Below are positions 29,231 to 39,196 of a DNA stretch of 64,000 nt, piece by piece. Each line of letters opens with the position of its first letter. Positions within the stretch are counted from its first letter, which is position 1. Source of the stretch: Xenorhabdus mauleonii (GTDB taxonomy: Bacteria; Pseudomonadota; Gammaproteobacteria; Enterobacterales; Enterobacteriaceae); the NCBI RefSeq assembly GCF_900113945.1, contig NZ_FORG01000021.1, positions 1 through 64,000 of the forward strand, written 5' to 3'. The position numbers and the translations under genes are program-made. The notes beneath the pieces are model-generated. The model had not been told where the DNA came from and made no database searches. It saw only the letters and a program-made list of their open reading frames with translations.

Positions 29231-30340
29231 GTGGGGAAACGTATACCTATAACGTTGGGTAATATAGAACCTTTGGCTTATAAGCCCCAGCACAAACCCA
29301 AAAAGATTGCTCTCGTTTGTGAAGGTGGTGGCCAGCGTGGAATTTTTACCGCCGGCGTTTTAGATGAGTTTCTTCGCCTTGGTTTTAATCCATTTGATTT
29401 ATTTCTTGGAACATCTGCAGGTGCCCAAAACATCTCTGCCTATCTTTGCGGCCAGCAGGGTTATGCTCGCAAGGTGATCAACCGTTATACAACCGATCCG
29501 GCTTTCTTTAATCCATTGCGCTTTGTCCGTGGTGGACATCTGATAGACCTGGATTGGTATATGAACACCATCACTGAACAACTTCCGCTCAATATTCCCG
29601 TTGCCATGAGCCAGTTCGAAGCCGGGCGAGAATTCTACATGTGCGCTTGCCGCGCTGATAACTTTGAACCTGACTATTTACATCCTGATGACAAAAATTG
29701 GATGGAGATTGTCAAAGCCTCCAGCGCCATCCCCGGCCTGTACCGCAATGGCGTAACGATTGGCGATGTGACTTATCAAGATGGCGGCATTTGTGATGCG
29801 ATACCGGTGCAAGAGGCGTATCGCCGTGGTGCTGATACGATTGTTGTTATCCGGACAGTTCCTTCGCAGCTTTATTATACGCCCCAGTGGCTCAGACGGA
29901 TGGAGCGTTGGCTGGAAACCAGTAGCCTGCAAAAAATGGTTAAAATGCTCAACCTTCATGCCAAAAGTTATCGCCGGACGCAGAAATTTATCGAAAACCC
30001 ACCGGATGGGGTACAGATTTTTGAGATTTACCCACCTGCTCCATTGTCCACGATGGCATTGGGCAGCCGGATCAATGTATTGAATAAAGATTATTATTTG
30101 GGAAGACGCTGTGGGCGATATTTTTTGGCGACTATCGGGCATACATTTATGGCAGGAGAATTTAGTTCGCCAGAGCTTAAGGGATATGGCGTGTACCGAA
30201 ATGGATTCAGTGCCAATGACGCCAATCACAATCACTTTCGGCGAAACCACTTTTTGAATAAGGCGAATCACTCTATCGCTGGGACAACCGTGCTTGATAC
30301 AGTTGATAATGCCGGCGACGGAATTGAACACGATAGATAA
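29231..30340 (+). CDS. yjjU: patatin-like phospholipase YjjU
   Basis: A 369-residue lipid hydrolase of the patatin family. The oxyanion hole glycine run is in CEGGGQRGIFTAG (about residues 30-42), the nucleophile Ser in GTSAG (about residues 60-64), and the catalytic Asp in YQDGGICDAIPV (about residues 183-194, the DGG motif). The start is GTG at 29231 behind AGAGGA. yjjV follows after 13 bp, so the two form one operon as in E. coli. The physiological lipid substrate is unknown. Confidence 0.92.
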   Translation: MGKRIPITLGNIEPLAYKPQHKPKKIALVCEGGGQRGIFTAGVLDEFLRLGFNPFDLFLGTSAGAQNISAYLCGQQGYARKVINRYTTDPAFFNPLRFVRGGHLIDLDWYMNTITEQLPLNIPVAMSQFEAGREFYMCACRADNFEPDYLHPDDKNWMEIVKASSAIPGLYRNGVTIGDVTYQDGGICDAIPVQEAYRRGADTIVVIRTVPSQLYYTPQWLRRMERWLETSSLQKMVKMLNLHAKSYRRTQKFIENPPDGVQIFEIYPPAPLSTMALGSRINVLNKDYYLGRRCGRYFLATIGHTFMAGEFSSPELKGYGVYRNGFSANDANHNHFRRNHFLNKANHSIAGTTVLDTVDNAGDGIEHDR

Positions 30341-30353
30341 TCGGAATAATGAG

Positions 30354-31124
30354 ATGTTTATTGATACACACTGCCACTTTGATTTTCCTCCTTTTGCCGA
30401 TGATGCGACAAAAAGCCTGCAACAGGCCCAAAACGTGGGCGTGAAAAAAATCATTGTGCCCACGGTCAGTCAAATGAATTTCCAGCGGGTTGCTGTGTTG
30501 GCGGAGACCTATTCCTCCATTTATGCCGCATTTGGGTTGCACCCGCTTTATATCCAAGAACATCAAAATGATCATTTGGAACAATTGGGGCAATATTTGC
30601 AGGAAAAAAACACCAAATGCGTGGCGGTAGGAGAAATCGGCCTTGATCTTTATATGCCTGAGCCACAGTTCGAGCGGCAGAAAAATGTGCTGGAAGCTCA
30701 ACTTAAGCTGGCGAAGCAGAATGATTTGCCTGTGATACTGCATTCCAGAAAAAGCCATGACCCATTGGCAGCTATATTGCGAAAGCATCAATTGCCGCGT
30801 ACTGGCGTGATCCACGGTTTTGCCGGCAGTTTATCTCAGGCGCAGGCGTTTATTCGTCTGGGGTTTTACATCGGTGTCGGGGGAACCATTACTTATGACA
30901 GGGCGCAAAAGACACGTAATACCATTTCCCAACTGCCCCTGACTTCTTTGGTATTGGAAACTGATGCGCCCGATATGCCATTGTCGGGATTTCAAGGACA
31001 ACCAAACCGGCCAGAAAGAGTCGCACAGGTTTTTTCAGCATTATGTGAATTACGTCGAGAAGCGCCGATCGATATTGCCAACCAAATTTATGGCAACAGC
31101 GAAAAGCTGTTTTCGCTGGCTTAA
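30354..31124 (+). CDS. yjjV: TatD-family metal-dependent hydrolase YjjV
   Basis: A 256-residue metallohydrolase with the N-terminal THCHFD motif (residues 4-9), the metal-binding Glu in VAVGEIGLD (about residues 90-98), HSRKSHDPL and VIHGFAGS (about residues 153-160), and the late Asp in LVLETDAPDM. TatD enzymes are TIM-barrel 3'-5' exonucleases or related hydrolases. ATG 30354 starts MFIDTHCHFD; an earlier in-frame start at 30294 would overlap yjjU. Confidence 0.93.
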   Translation: MFIDTHCHFDFPPFADDATKSLQQAQNVGVKKIIVPTVSQMNFQRVAVLAETYSSIYAAFGLHPLYIQEHQNDHLEQLGQYLQEKNTKCVAVGEIGLDLYMPEPQFERQKNVLEAQLKLAKQNDLPVILHSRKSHDPLAAILRKHQLPRTGVIHGFAGSLSQAQAFIRLGFYIGVGGTITYDRAQKTRNTISQLPLTSLVLETDAPDMPLSGFQGQPNRPERVAQVFSALCELRREAPIDIANQIYGNSEKLFSLA

Positions 31125-31192
31125 CTAAATGGATTTAAACGAGTAAATATCACTGGGGCTTTGTGAGCCGTGAGAAGCTAGAACTCACACCT

Positions 31193-31215
31193 GTTAAACA
31201 TTAATAATGTTTAAC
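31193..31215. repeat. perfect 23-bp palindrome between yjjV and the nucleoside permease
   Basis: GTTAAACATTA, a single A, then TAATGTTTAAC. The arms are 11 bp. It could be an operator or a hairpin; no T run follows. It sits 260 bp before the permease start. Confidence 0.8.
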
Positions 31216-31474
31216 TTATATTCTCTGCTTATTTATTCTTTTTATTACCTATTTTCCCATCATATTATCTAACCCCACTGAAATTAGGTGGTTTTATGTG
31301 ATGAGAGTCTCATTTCTAGTTTTTATATTACTTTTATCTGTATCAATTTGTGATGTTAGTTACTTGTTCCCTCTGGGGACTCGGTATAATCCCGCACACA
31401 CAATGTCAGTAGGAATTTTCAAAATAACTGACATATTTCCTTTATTATTAATTCAGTGAACAGGGATTCTTCCA
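31216..31474. other. upstream region of the nucleoside permease gene
   Basis: No gene is seen. A partial CRP-like half-site, TTTGTGATGTTAGTTACT, lies around 31348-31365. The rest is AT-rich. Confidence 0.45.
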
Positions 31475-32752
31475 ATGCAACTCCTTATGAGCCTGATCGG
31501 GATGGCAGTGCTGGTTCTTATCGCAGTACTCTTCTCCAGTAACTATCGAGCCATTAAAATCCGTACTGTCCTGGGCGCCTTTCTGATTCAGGTTGCTATT
31601 GGGGCATTTGTACTTTCCGTACCTGCCGGTAGAGATATTCTGGGAGGCATGTCAAGAGGCGTTGCCAACGTAATTGGATACGGCCAGAAAGGAACAGATT
31701 TTATTTTTGGCGGACTGGTTTCCGACAAAATGTTCGAATTGTTCGGCGGTGCCGGCTTTATCTTTGCCTTGCGCGTCTTGCCAGTTATTGTTTTCTTCTC
31801 CTCACTCATTGCGGTTTTGTATTACCTGGGCATTATGCAACTCGTCATCAAAATTTTGGGTGGTGGCTTGCAGAAAGTACTGGGTACATCACGGACTGAA
31901 TCTCTGTCTGCAACAGCAAATATTTTCGTAGGCCAAACCGAAGCACCTCTGGTTGTGCGTCCTTATATTGCAACCATGACCCAATCTGAATTGTTCGCAG
32001 TAATGTGCGGTGGCTTGGCGTCTGTAGCCGGTTCAGTATTGGCAGGTTATGCATCAATGGGCGTTCCTCTGGAATACTTGATTGCGGCTTCCTTCATGGC
32101 TGCTCCGGGTGGTTTGCTGTTTGCAAAACTGATGGTACCTGAAACTGAAAAAACGCACGACACAGAAGATGCTATGTCACTGGTAGCGGCGGAAGATCGC
32201 CCTGCGAATGTCATTGATGCTGCGGCATCAGGTGCGGCATCCGGTATGCAACTGGCGCTTAACGTTGGTGCGATGCTATTGGCCTTTACCGCATTGATTG
32301 CGTTGTTGAACGGCATGTTAGGTGGTATCGGCGGCTGGTTCGATTATCCTCAATTATCAATGGAACTGATCCTGGGGTGGGTTTTCGCACCAATCGCCTA
32401 TCTGATCGGTGTTCCATGGAGTGAAGCAACTATCGCGGGTTCTTTTATCGGCCAGAAACTGGTTGTCAATGAATTCGTGGCATTCATGAATTTTGGTGAA
32501 TACTTGAAGCCAGATGATGTCGTTCGAGCGGCAGGTCTGCATGTACTTTCCGATCACACTAAAGCAATTATTTCTTTTGCTCTGTGTGGGTTTGCGAACC
32601 TATCTTCTGTTGCTATTTTGCTGGGTGGCTTGGGCGGAATGGCACCGAAGCGCCGCGGTGATATCGCTCGTTTCGGCTTGAAAGCTGTCTTGGCTGGTTC
32701 ACTCTCTAACTTGATGAGTGCAACAATTGCTGGGTTCTTCCTCGCGTTATAA
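31475..32752 (+). CDS. concentrative nucleoside transporter (NupC family)
   Basis: A 425-residue, proton- or sodium-coupled nucleoside importer of the CNT family, with eight or more predicted membrane segments. Family motifs are visible: [23 protein letters not shown] (in pieces around residues 130-152, including the QTEAPL substrate-binding sequence) and the C-terminal [20 protein letters not shown]. It precedes deoCABD on the same strand, so imported nucleosides would feed directly to the salvage enzymes, as in several enterics and vibrios. A strong terminator separates it from deoC. Confidence 0.93.
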   Translation: MQLLMSLIGMAVLVLIAVLFSSNYRAIKIRTVLGAFLIQVAIGAFVLSVPAGRDILGGMSRGVANVIGYGQKGTDFIFGGLVSDKMFELFGGAGFIFALRVLPVIVFFSSLIAVLYYLGIMQLVIKILGGGLQKVLGTSRTESLSATANIFVGQTEAPLVVRPYIATMTQSELFAVMCGGLASVAGSVLAGYASMGVPLEYLIAASFMAAPGGLLFAKLMVPETEKTHDTEDAMSLVAAEDRPANVIDAAASGAASGMQLALNVGAMLLAFTALIALLNGMLGGIGGWFDYPQLSMELILGWVFAPIAYLIGVPWSEATIAGSFIGQKLVVNEFVAFMNFGEYLKPDDVVRAAGLHVLSDHTKAIISFALCGFANLSSVAILLGGLGGMAPKRRGDIARFGLKAVLAGSLSNLMSATIAGFFLAL

Positions 32753-32778
32753 CACGCAGAAAATATGTATTAAACTGA

Positions 32779-32812
32779 ATGCAGGTGAGGTTTCTCACCT
32801 GCATTTGTTTTT
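32779..32812 (+). terminator. Rho-independent terminator after the nucleoside permease
   Basis: ATGCAGGTGAG and CTCACCTGCAT form a perfect 11-bp stem with a 4-base loop followed by TTGTTTTT. Confidence 0.95.
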
Positions 32813-32827
32813 CCTGAAACTATTTAA

Positions 32828-32895
32828 TGTGATTTTATTCACAATAAAATGTTTGTGGTTGCAAATTGCATTTTATTAGTGTGATATTCAGCACT
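32828..32895 (+). promoter_or_regulatory. deoP2-like promoter region with two CRP-like sites and a CytR-like element
   Basis: A perfect CRP core TGTGATTTTATTCACA lies at 32828-32843. A weaker one, TGTGATATTCAGCACT, starts at 32880. The starts are 52 bp apart, matching the spacing of the two CRP sites in E. coli deoP2. Between them GGTTGCAAATTGCATT (32857-32872) holds two near copies of the CytR octamer GTTGCATT and the palindrome TGCAAATTGCA. A possible -10, AATAAT, lies at 32920-32925, in the class II position relative to the second CRP site. Confidence 0.7.
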
Positions 32896-33152
32896 AACCG
32901 TTGCTCATTAACATGTTCAAATAATGACAGGCAAGGGCTTTATGGATCACATTGATTCCATTAAGGTCACACAAGCTGAAGCAAGCTAAAAATAGTGCGG
33001 AGAGAAGGAACTCTGTTGTTCTTCAAGGAACCAAGTCCGCTCGCCAACAAACAAATGAGTTGATTGTCCAAGGCAACCATTCGTTCAAAATAATCGTACA
33101 AAAGAATATGTGAACTGATTCAGTCACGATAATAATACCGTTGGAGAGTTTT

Positions 33153-33932
33153 ATGACCGATTTAACCGCTGCTGCTCAGCATGCGCTGAGTTTGATGGAT
33201 TTAACTACACTAAATGAAGATGATACCGATGAGAAAGTCGCAGCACTTTGTCGTCAGGCCAACAGCCCAGCCGGGCACACGGCCGCAGTCTGCATTTACC
33301 CTCGCTTTATTCCCGTAGCGCGCAAGGTGTTGCGTGAACAGGGAACCCCTGATATTCGCATTGCTACGGTAACCAATTTCCCACACGGCAACGATGACAT
33401 TGATATCGCATTGGCTGAAACACGTGCGGCTATCGCTTATGGTGCTGATGAAGTGGATGTGGTTTTCCCTTATCGAGCGCTGCTTGCCGGTGATGAACAG
33501 GTTGGCTTTGATCTGGTAAAAGCCTGTAAAGCAGCCTGTGCTGAATCCGGTGTTTGGCTGAAAGTTATTATCGAAACGGGTGAGTTAAAAGACGCCGCGT
33601 TAATTCGCAAGGCCTCTGAAATATCAATTAACGCCGGTGCTGATTTCATCAAAACCTCAACCGGCAAAGTGCCGGTGAATGCGACACTGGAAAGTGCTGA
33701 AATTATGCTGAAAGTGATCCGCGATATGGGTGTAGGTGAAACGGTTGGTTTTAAACCTGCGGGCGGAGTACGCACAACTGAAGAGGCCGCACAATATTTG
33801 GCACTGGTTGGGCGTATCATGGGAGACAAATGGGCGGATCCCCGTCATTTCCGTTTTGGTGCTTCCAGTTTGCTGGGGAACCTGCTGACAACACTTGGAC
33901 ATCAAGGACAAAAGCAGAGCAGTGGTTATTGA
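33153..33932 (+). CDS. deoC: deoxyribose-phosphate aldolase
   Basis: Cleaves 2-deoxyribose 5-phosphate to glyceraldehyde 3-phosphate and acetaldehyde, the last step of deoxynucleoside catabolism. The 259 residues equal the E. coli length. A Schiff-base Lys lies in [12 protein letters not shown] (about residues 162-173), and the proton-relay Lys lies in [10 protein letters not shown] (about residues 199-208). ATG 33153 starts [12 protein letters not shown]; a TTG 12 bp upstream is less likely. It is the first of the deoCABD block. Confidence 0.97.
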   Translation: MTDLTAAAQHALSLMDLTTLNEDDTDEKVAALCRQANSPAGHTAAVCIYPRFIPVARKVLREQGTPDIRIATVTNFPHGNDDIDIALAETRAAIAYGADEVDVVFPYRALLAGDEQVGFDLVKACKAACAESGVWLKVIIETGELKDAALIRKASEISINAGADFIKTSTGKVPVNATLESAEIMLKVIRDMGVGETVGFKPAGGVRTTEEAAQYLALVGRIMGDKWADPRHFRFGASSLLGNLLTTLGHQGQKQSSGY

Positions 33933-34016
33933 GATCAATAATGACTCATTGAATGCACGCTAAGATAGTGTGCATTACTGCCATTCTTTTCAGATAATAA
34001 TGATTGGGAGGTAGCT

Positions 34017-35357
34017 TTGTTTTTGGCACAAGAAATCATCCGTAAAAAGCGCGATGGTCATCCATTGAATGAAGAAGAAATCCGTTTCTTTATTAATGGC
34101 GTCCGTGACAACACGGTTTCAGAAGGGCAGATAGCTGCACTGGCAATGACCATCCATTTCCATGACATGACAATGGAAGAACGTGTTGCTTTGACATTGG
34201 CAATGCGTGATTCTGGTACTGTTTTAGACTGGAAAAAATTGAATTTACCCGGCCCGATTGTTGATAAACATTCAACGGGTGGAGTGGGAGATGTGACGTC
34301 CCTGATGCTTGGCCCGATGGTTGCTGCTTGTGGCGGCTACATCCCGATGATTTCAGGGCGAGGATTGGGGCATACCGGTGGAACACTGGATAAATTAGAA
34401 TCTATCCCCGGTTTTGACATCTTCCCGGATGAACACCGTTTCCGTGACATTATCCGTGATGTCGGAATTGCAATTATCGGGCAAACGAATTCATTGGCCC
34501 CAGCGGATAAACGCTTCTACGCAACACGTGATACAACGGCAACAGTAGACTCAATCCCTTTGATTACAGCATCAATCTTGGGCAAAAAACTGGCTGAAGG
34601 GTTGGATGCTTTGGTTATGGATGTGAAGGTCGGCTCCGGTGCATTTATGCCGACTTACGAACAATCAGAGCAGTTGGCAGAAGCCATCGTCCAAGTAGCG
34701 AATGGTGCGGGTTGTAAAACGACGGCGTTACTGACGGATATGAATCAGGTTTTGGCCTCCAGTGCAGGCAACGCATTGGAAGTGCGCGAAGCCGTTCAAT
34801 TTTTGACAGGGGAGTACCGCAATCCCCGGTTATATGAAGTTACCATGGCACTGTCCATTGAAATGCTGGTTTCGGCGAATCTGGCAAGCGATCGCGAAGA
34901 TGCACGTCGCAAGTTACAGACGGTATTGGATAACGGCAGAGCGGCCGAGATATTTGGTCGCATGGTGGCAGCGCAAAAAGGCCCAACCGATTTTGTTGAA
35001 AATTACGCGCATTACTTGCCGAGCGCCAAAGTCAGCAAACCGGTATTGGCTGGGCAAAGTGGCATTATTGCAAAAATGGATACCCGAGCATTGGGCATGT
35101 CTGTTGTTGCATTGGGCGGGGGGCGTCGCAAGTCAACTGACCCGATAAATTACAGTGTGGGGCTGAACGATATCGTTGCGCTGGGTACAAAAGTAAATGC
35201 AGATACTCCCTTGGCAATAATTCATGCCGATAGTGAGAATGCCTGGCAAGAGGCGGCAGAGGCTGTGCGCAACGCTTTCGTTTTTGAAAAAACAGACTTT
35301 GAACAAACGGAAGCAAAAGCCCCTATATCGATGATTTATCGTCATATCAACGGATAA
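34017..35357 (+). CDS. deoA: thymidine phosphorylase
   Basis: Phosphorolyses thymidine and deoxyuridine to base and deoxyribose 1-phosphate. The 446-residue protein starts with TTG at 34017 behind GGGAGG, giving [14 protein letters not shown] as in E. coli, where the start is also TTG. Features: KHSTGGVGD (about residues 84-92) for phosphate binding and [16 protein letters not shown] in pieces near residues 113-128. It is slightly longer than E. coli DeoA (440). It lies 84 bp after deoC. Confidence 0.97.
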   Translation: MFLAQEIIRKKRDGHPLNEEEIRFFINGVRDNTVSEGQIAALAMTIHFHDMTMEERVALTLAMRDSGTVLDWKKLNLPGPIVDKHSTGGVGDVTSLMLGPMVAACGGYIPMISGRGLGHTGGTLDKLESIPGFDIFPDEHRFRDIIRDVGIAIIGQTNSLAPADKRFYATRDTTATVDSIPLITASILGKKLAEGLDALVMDVKVGSGAFMPTYEQSEQLAEAIVQVANGAGCKTTALLTDMNQVLASSAGNALEVREAVQFLTGEYRNPRLYEVTMALSIEMLVSANLASDREDARRKLQTVLDNGRAAEIFGRMVAAQKGPTDFVENYAHYLPSAKVSKPVLAGQSGIIAKMDTRALGMSVVALGGGRRKSTDPINYSVGLNDIVALGTKVNADTPLAIIHADSENAWQEAAEAVRNAFVFEKTDFEQTEAKAPISMIYRHING

Positions 35358-35434
35358 ATCATCTAAGCATTGAAATCGATTTTAATAGCTGGCAGTTTCC
35401 GCATTGATAGCGTGAATTGACGCAGGAGAAAATT

Positions 35435-36658
35435 ATGAAACGTACATTCATCATGGTATTGGATTCCTTTGGCATCGGGGCAAGTGCTGATGCGGCAAAG
35501 TTTGGCGATGAGGGATCTAACACTTTAGGGCATATAGCAGAACAATGCGCCCGTGGTGAGGCTGATATCGGTCGTAAGGGGCCATTGAACCTGCCAAATC
35601 TGAGCCGCTTGGGATTGGGGCTGGCAGCAGAAGAGTCCAGTGGAATTTTCCCGGTGGGCTTGGATAAAGATGCCGATATTATTGGCGCCTATGGCTACGC
35701 GAGTGAACTTTCTTCTGGTAAAGACACGCCATCAGGTCACTGGGAAATTGCAGGCGTTCCGGTTTTATTCGACTGGGGCTATTTTAGTGATGAAGAAAAC
35801 AGTTTTCCGCAGGAATTACTGGATAAACTAGTCGAGCGCGCCAATCTGCCTGGATATCTGGGCAACTGTCACTCTTCCGGTACAGTTATTCTGGATAAAC
35901 TGGGTGAAGAGCACATGCAAAGCGGTAAGCCGATTTTCTATACCTCAGCTGACTCGGTTTTCCAGATCGCTTGCCATGAAGAGACATTCGGCTTGGATCG
36001 CTTGTATGAACTGTGTGAAATTGCCCGTGAAGAGTTGAATATCGGCAACTACAACATTGGCCGCGTTATTGCCCGCCCATTTGTGGGGGATAAAGCAGGG
36101 AATTTCCAGCGTACGGGTAACCGCCATGATTTGGCTGTTGAACCACCCGCACCAACCATCCTGAAAAAATTGGTTGATGAAAAACAAGGCGAAGTGGTTT
36201 CCATTGGTAAGATTGCGGATATCTACGCCAATGTGGGCATTACCCAAAAGGTTAAAGCGACAGGCATTGATGCCTTGTTTGATGCGTCTCTGATTGAAAT
36301 GGAGAAGGCGGGGAACAATACCATCGTATTCACCAATTTCGTTGATTTTGACTCCTCTTATGGTCATCGACGTGATGTGGCAGGTTATGCGGCAGCCTTG
36401 GAGTTGTTTGACCGCCGCTTGCCGGAAATGTTGAAACTGGTTAAAGAAGACGACATTTTGATCTTCACCGCTGACCACGGTTGTGACCCAACTTGGGCGG
36501 GTACAGATCACACCCGTGAACACATTCCTGTTCTGGTTTACGGGCCTAAAATTAAACCGGGCTCATTAGGGCATCGTGAAACCTTTGCCGACATTGGTCA
36601 GACAGTCGCAAAATATTTCGATCTGACTCCAATGGATTATGGCAAAGTCATGTTTTAA
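35435..36658 (+). CDS. deoB: phosphopentomutase
   Basis: Interconverts (deoxy)ribose 1- and 5-phosphate, supplying the DeoC substrate. 407 residues, the usual length. It is a metalloenzyme of the alkaline phosphatase superfamily: [11 protein letters not shown] at the N-terminus, KDTPSGHWE with the phosphorylated Thr (about residues 95-103), and the C-terminal [18 protein letters not shown] binding two Mn ions. ATG 35435 is behind AGGAGAAAA. In E. coli an extra promoter lies before deoB; a 77-bp gap exists here. Confidence 0.97.
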   Translation: MKRTFIMVLDSFGIGASADAAKFGDEGSNTLGHIAEQCARGEADIGRKGPLNLPNLSRLGLGLAAEESSGIFPVGLDKDADIIGAYGYASELSSGKDTPSGHWEIAGVPVLFDWGYFSDEENSFPQELLDKLVERANLPGYLGNCHSSGTVILDKLGEEHMQSGKPIFYTSADSVFQIACHEETFGLDRLYELCEIAREELNIGNYNIGRVIARPFVGDKAGNFQRTGNRHDLAVEPPAPTILKKLVDEKQGEVVSIGKIADIYANVGITQKVKATGIDALFDASLIEMEKAGNNTIVFTNFVDFDSSYGHRRDVAGYAAALELFDRRLPEMLKLVKEDDILIFTADHGCDPTWAGTDHTREHIPVLVYGPKIKPGSLGHRETFADIGQTVAKYFDLTPMDYGKVMF

Positions 36659-36729
36659 TTTTTGCGGAGGCCATTGGCCTCCCCATTTTCGTTTATTTTT
36701 ACATGCAATAAAAACAAGGAAATAAAATT

Positions 36730-37446
36730 ATGGCCACCCCACATATTAATGCTGAGATGGGCGACTTCGCTGATGTTGTTTTGATGCCTGGTGATCCACT
36801 GCGTGCAAAATACATTGCAGAAACTTTCTTGGAAGATGCCCGTCAGGTTAACAATGTTCGCGGTATGCTGGGTTTCACCGGTACATACAAAGGACGTCGC
36901 ATCTCTGTTATGGGCCATGGCATGGGTATCCCATCCTGTTCTATTTACGCCAAGGAATTGATAACTGAATTTGGTGTTAAGAAAATCATCCGCATCGGTT
37001 CTTGTGGTGCGGTCAGCGAAGACGTAAAAATTCGTGATGTTGTGATTGGCATGGGTGCGTGTACTGACTCCAAAGTCAACCGCCTGCGTTTTAAAGATCA
37101 CGATTTCGCGGCGATTGCGGATTTTGAGCTGGTTCGCAATGCCGTTGATGCGGCCAAAGCGAAAAACATCGATGCTCGCGTTGGTAACATCTTCTCAGCA
37201 GATCTGTTCTATACTCCCGATCCACAAATGTTCGATGTCATGGAAAAATACGGCATTCTGGGCGTTGAAATGGAAGCTGCCGGTATTTACGGTGTAGCGG
37301 CTGAGTTTGGTGCAAAAGCACTGGCTATCTGCACTGTATCTGACCATATTCGCACTGGCGAACAAACGACAGCAGAAGAACGTCAAAATACATTTAATGA
37401 CATGATTGAAATTGCACTTGAATCTATTTTATTGGGTGACAATTAA
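36730..37446 (+). CDS. deoD: purine nucleoside phosphorylase
   Basis: Phosphorolyses purine (deoxy)nucleosides to base and pentose 1-phosphate as a hexamer. 238 residues. Conserved [13 protein letters not shown] (phosphate binding, about residues 18-30), [19 protein letters not shown] (about residues 178-188) and [10 protein letters not shown] with the catalytic Asp. It lies 71 bp after deoB and ends in a strong terminator. Confidence 0.98.
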   Translation: MATPHINAEMGDFADVVLMPGDPLRAKYIAETFLEDARQVNNVRGMLGFTGTYKGRRISVMGHGMGIPSCSIYAKELITEFGVKKIIRIGSCGAVSEDVKIRDVVIGMGACTDSKVNRLRFKDHDFAAIADFELVRNAVDAAKAKNIDARVGNIFSADLFYTPDPQMFDVMEKYGILGVEMEAAGIYGVAAEFGAKALAICTVSDHIRTGEQTTAEERQNTFNDMIEIALESILLGDN

Positions 37447-37483
37447 AAAATCATAATTAATTGTTCTAATTTATGAAAAATCA

Positions 37484-37516
37484 TAAGCCCTTTCCAATAA
37501 TGGAAAGGGCTTTTTA
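37484..37516 (+). terminator. Rho-independent terminator after deoD
   Basis: AAGCCCTTTCCA and TGGAAAGGGCTT form a perfect stem with a short ATAA-type loop followed by TTTATTTA. Confidence 0.95.
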
Positions 37517-38174
37517 TTTATGAATCGTCTATTAATTTTACATATTTTATCAAGAATGATTTTCATTTATCTATTTAATAGATACTTTTTATTTTTTTAA
37601 TCTGATTAAAAAATGAATCAAATTAATTGATTCAAAAAATGTTAAATTATTAAAATAAATTAATAATAGTGATTAATAGTTAGCTTGATAATTTATTGCT
37701 CTGGTCTAAAGTTTTGCTCTTATTTGTTACCAATCGATTACTTCAATAATTAAATTCGAATATTTAACTTATGGAAAAATAATAAAATGCCAATTTGCAT
37801 TTAAAAAATAAAATAGAACAAGAAAGCAACGCCAATTAAGATACTGAATTGCTAAACACTGCTCGGCACAATTAAGTTTAATAATCTAAAATTAAGAAAA
37901 TATTAGAAATATATACTGCGCATTACACGCTATATGCTATGAAAAGTCATATTTCATATGATGTTAAAGCACATAGGTAGTTTTATCGTCTGAAATTTGA
38001 CTTAGGTCTTATTGTGTAGAATGATATTTACAGTTTGGTTCATTTTGACTACTTATTGTTTCCGTCAAAAAACTAAATAACTTCTAATCTGAGCATCAGA
38101 AATTAATTCCTGAGCTTAGATCCCTTTTGGTTGTACATCTGTTTTTTTTAAAATTAAAAGGCATCGGTGAAATT
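37517..38174. promoter_or_regulatory. long AT-rich leader region of the fimbrial operon
   Basis: About 660 bp without a gene. A dyad TGAATCAA-N5-TTGATTCA lies at 37614-37634. I looked for the long inverted repeats that flank invertible fimbrial promoters (as in mrp) and saw none here, nor any copy of the 24-bp repeat found at 44690 and 44974. Long AT-rich leaders of this kind are common targets of H-NS and Lrp, which is inference only. Confidence 0.5.
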
Positions 38175-38720
38175 ATGAAATTGAATAAATTGGCAATGGT
38201 ATTGGGTTTTGGTGTAGCTTTAACTGCAGGCGCAGCAAATGCGGCTAACTCTGTGGAAAATATGAATGACCGTGGTTTCGTTCATTTCAAAGGCACTATT
38301 ATTAACCCAACTTGTTCAATTAAAAACCCTCATATTGATGTTAATTTTGGTGAAGTTCGGACTTCTAAATTTAAGTCTAACAAAGACGGCCAATCCGAGC
38401 GCATCCCTTTTGATATTATTTTAGAAAACTGTGCTGATATCACAGGAAAGAAAATCTCCACAACGTTCACTGGTGACGTGGATAGTGCTGACGGAGATCT
38501 GTTAGCTATCAGAGGTGAAGCTAAAGGCGTTGGTATCCAGATTGGCGACTTGAATGATGGCGAGAACGGAAGAATGGTTCGTTTAGGCCACCCTACAACT
38601 GCTGTAGATGCAGTAGATAACCGTCTGCGTTTCGATGCGAACCTGAAAACTATCCCAGGTCAGAATGTAACAACAGGTAATTTCTTTGCTTTCGCACACT
38701 TTACATTAAGCTACCTGTAA
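38175..38720 (+). CDS. mrxA: major fimbrial subunit (MrxA/MrpA-like)
   Basis: A 181-residue pilin exported by signal peptide MKLNKLAMVLGFGVALTAGAA. The mature part has the pilin Cys pair in INPTCSIKNP and LENCADITGK and the C-terminal beta-zipper ending FAHFTLSYL. It is the first gene of an operon ordered pilin, usher, chaperone, minor subunit, adhesin, MrpJ-like regulator, which is the plan of Xenorhabdus mrx. A 476-bp gap before the usher gene, as in mrp-type operons, would allow separate high pilin expression. The symbol rests on operon plan and resemblance. Confidence 0.85.
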   Translation: MKLNKLAMVLGFGVALTAGAANAANSVENMNDRGFVHFKGTIINPTCSIKNPHIDVNFGEVRTSKFKSNKDGQSERIPFDIILENCADITGKKISTTFTGDVDSADGDLLAIRGEAKGVGIQIGDLNDGENGRMVRLGHPTTAVDAVDNRLRFDANLKTIPGQNVTTGNFFAFAHFTLSYL

Positions 38721-38754
38721 TAGCGAAAATTAAAAGATAGTTTCTAATTTCTAA

Positions 38755-38959
38755 ATGTCAGGAAGCCCAGTGACTTTTATTTGGAGTCAGGGCAAGACAT
38801 GTGAATATTTTTTGAGCGTGACTTGTGTATAATAAAATCTGATCTTGAATGATAGTTAATTGATGCTGCCCTATGGCAATATTAACGAGTATTTTATTTG
38901 CACATGTCACTCAAAATGCAGCCTTTCATGATCTCCCCTGTATTTGGGGTTCCTGACAT
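38755..38959. repeat. 15-bp inverted repeat flanking 175 bp between pilin and usher genes
   Basis: Left arm ATGTCAGGAAGCCCA (38755-38769), right arm TGGGGTTCCTGACAT (38945-38959): 14 of 15 positions are complementary. The whole lies in the noncoding gap after mrxA. It could be a long-range RNA stem, a processing site or a small invertible segment. Confidence 0.7.
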
Positions 38960-39196
38960 AATTACTCAGTTTATTTCAAATATGTGCTGTGGATAATCAT
39001 GGTTTATAAAACCAATGAGAAAGCGATTTAAACGGCTGTGAATTGAAACTCTTTTTTAGTGTTAATTGAAGTCTATGTTTTTTCGGATGGCTATATTCGG
39101 GAAATCACACATTCAGACATACATGCAGGCTTGGCACTATCAGGCAGTAATTAAATTCAAATTGGGTTATTAGCGATTCATCGCTTAGAGGATGTT

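Noticed and set aside
37517..38174. Search for an invertible promoter upstream of the pilin gene
   Set aside because: No long inverted repeat bracketing a promoter was found by eye. The 8-bp dyad at 37614-37634 is too short and too close together to be a switch.
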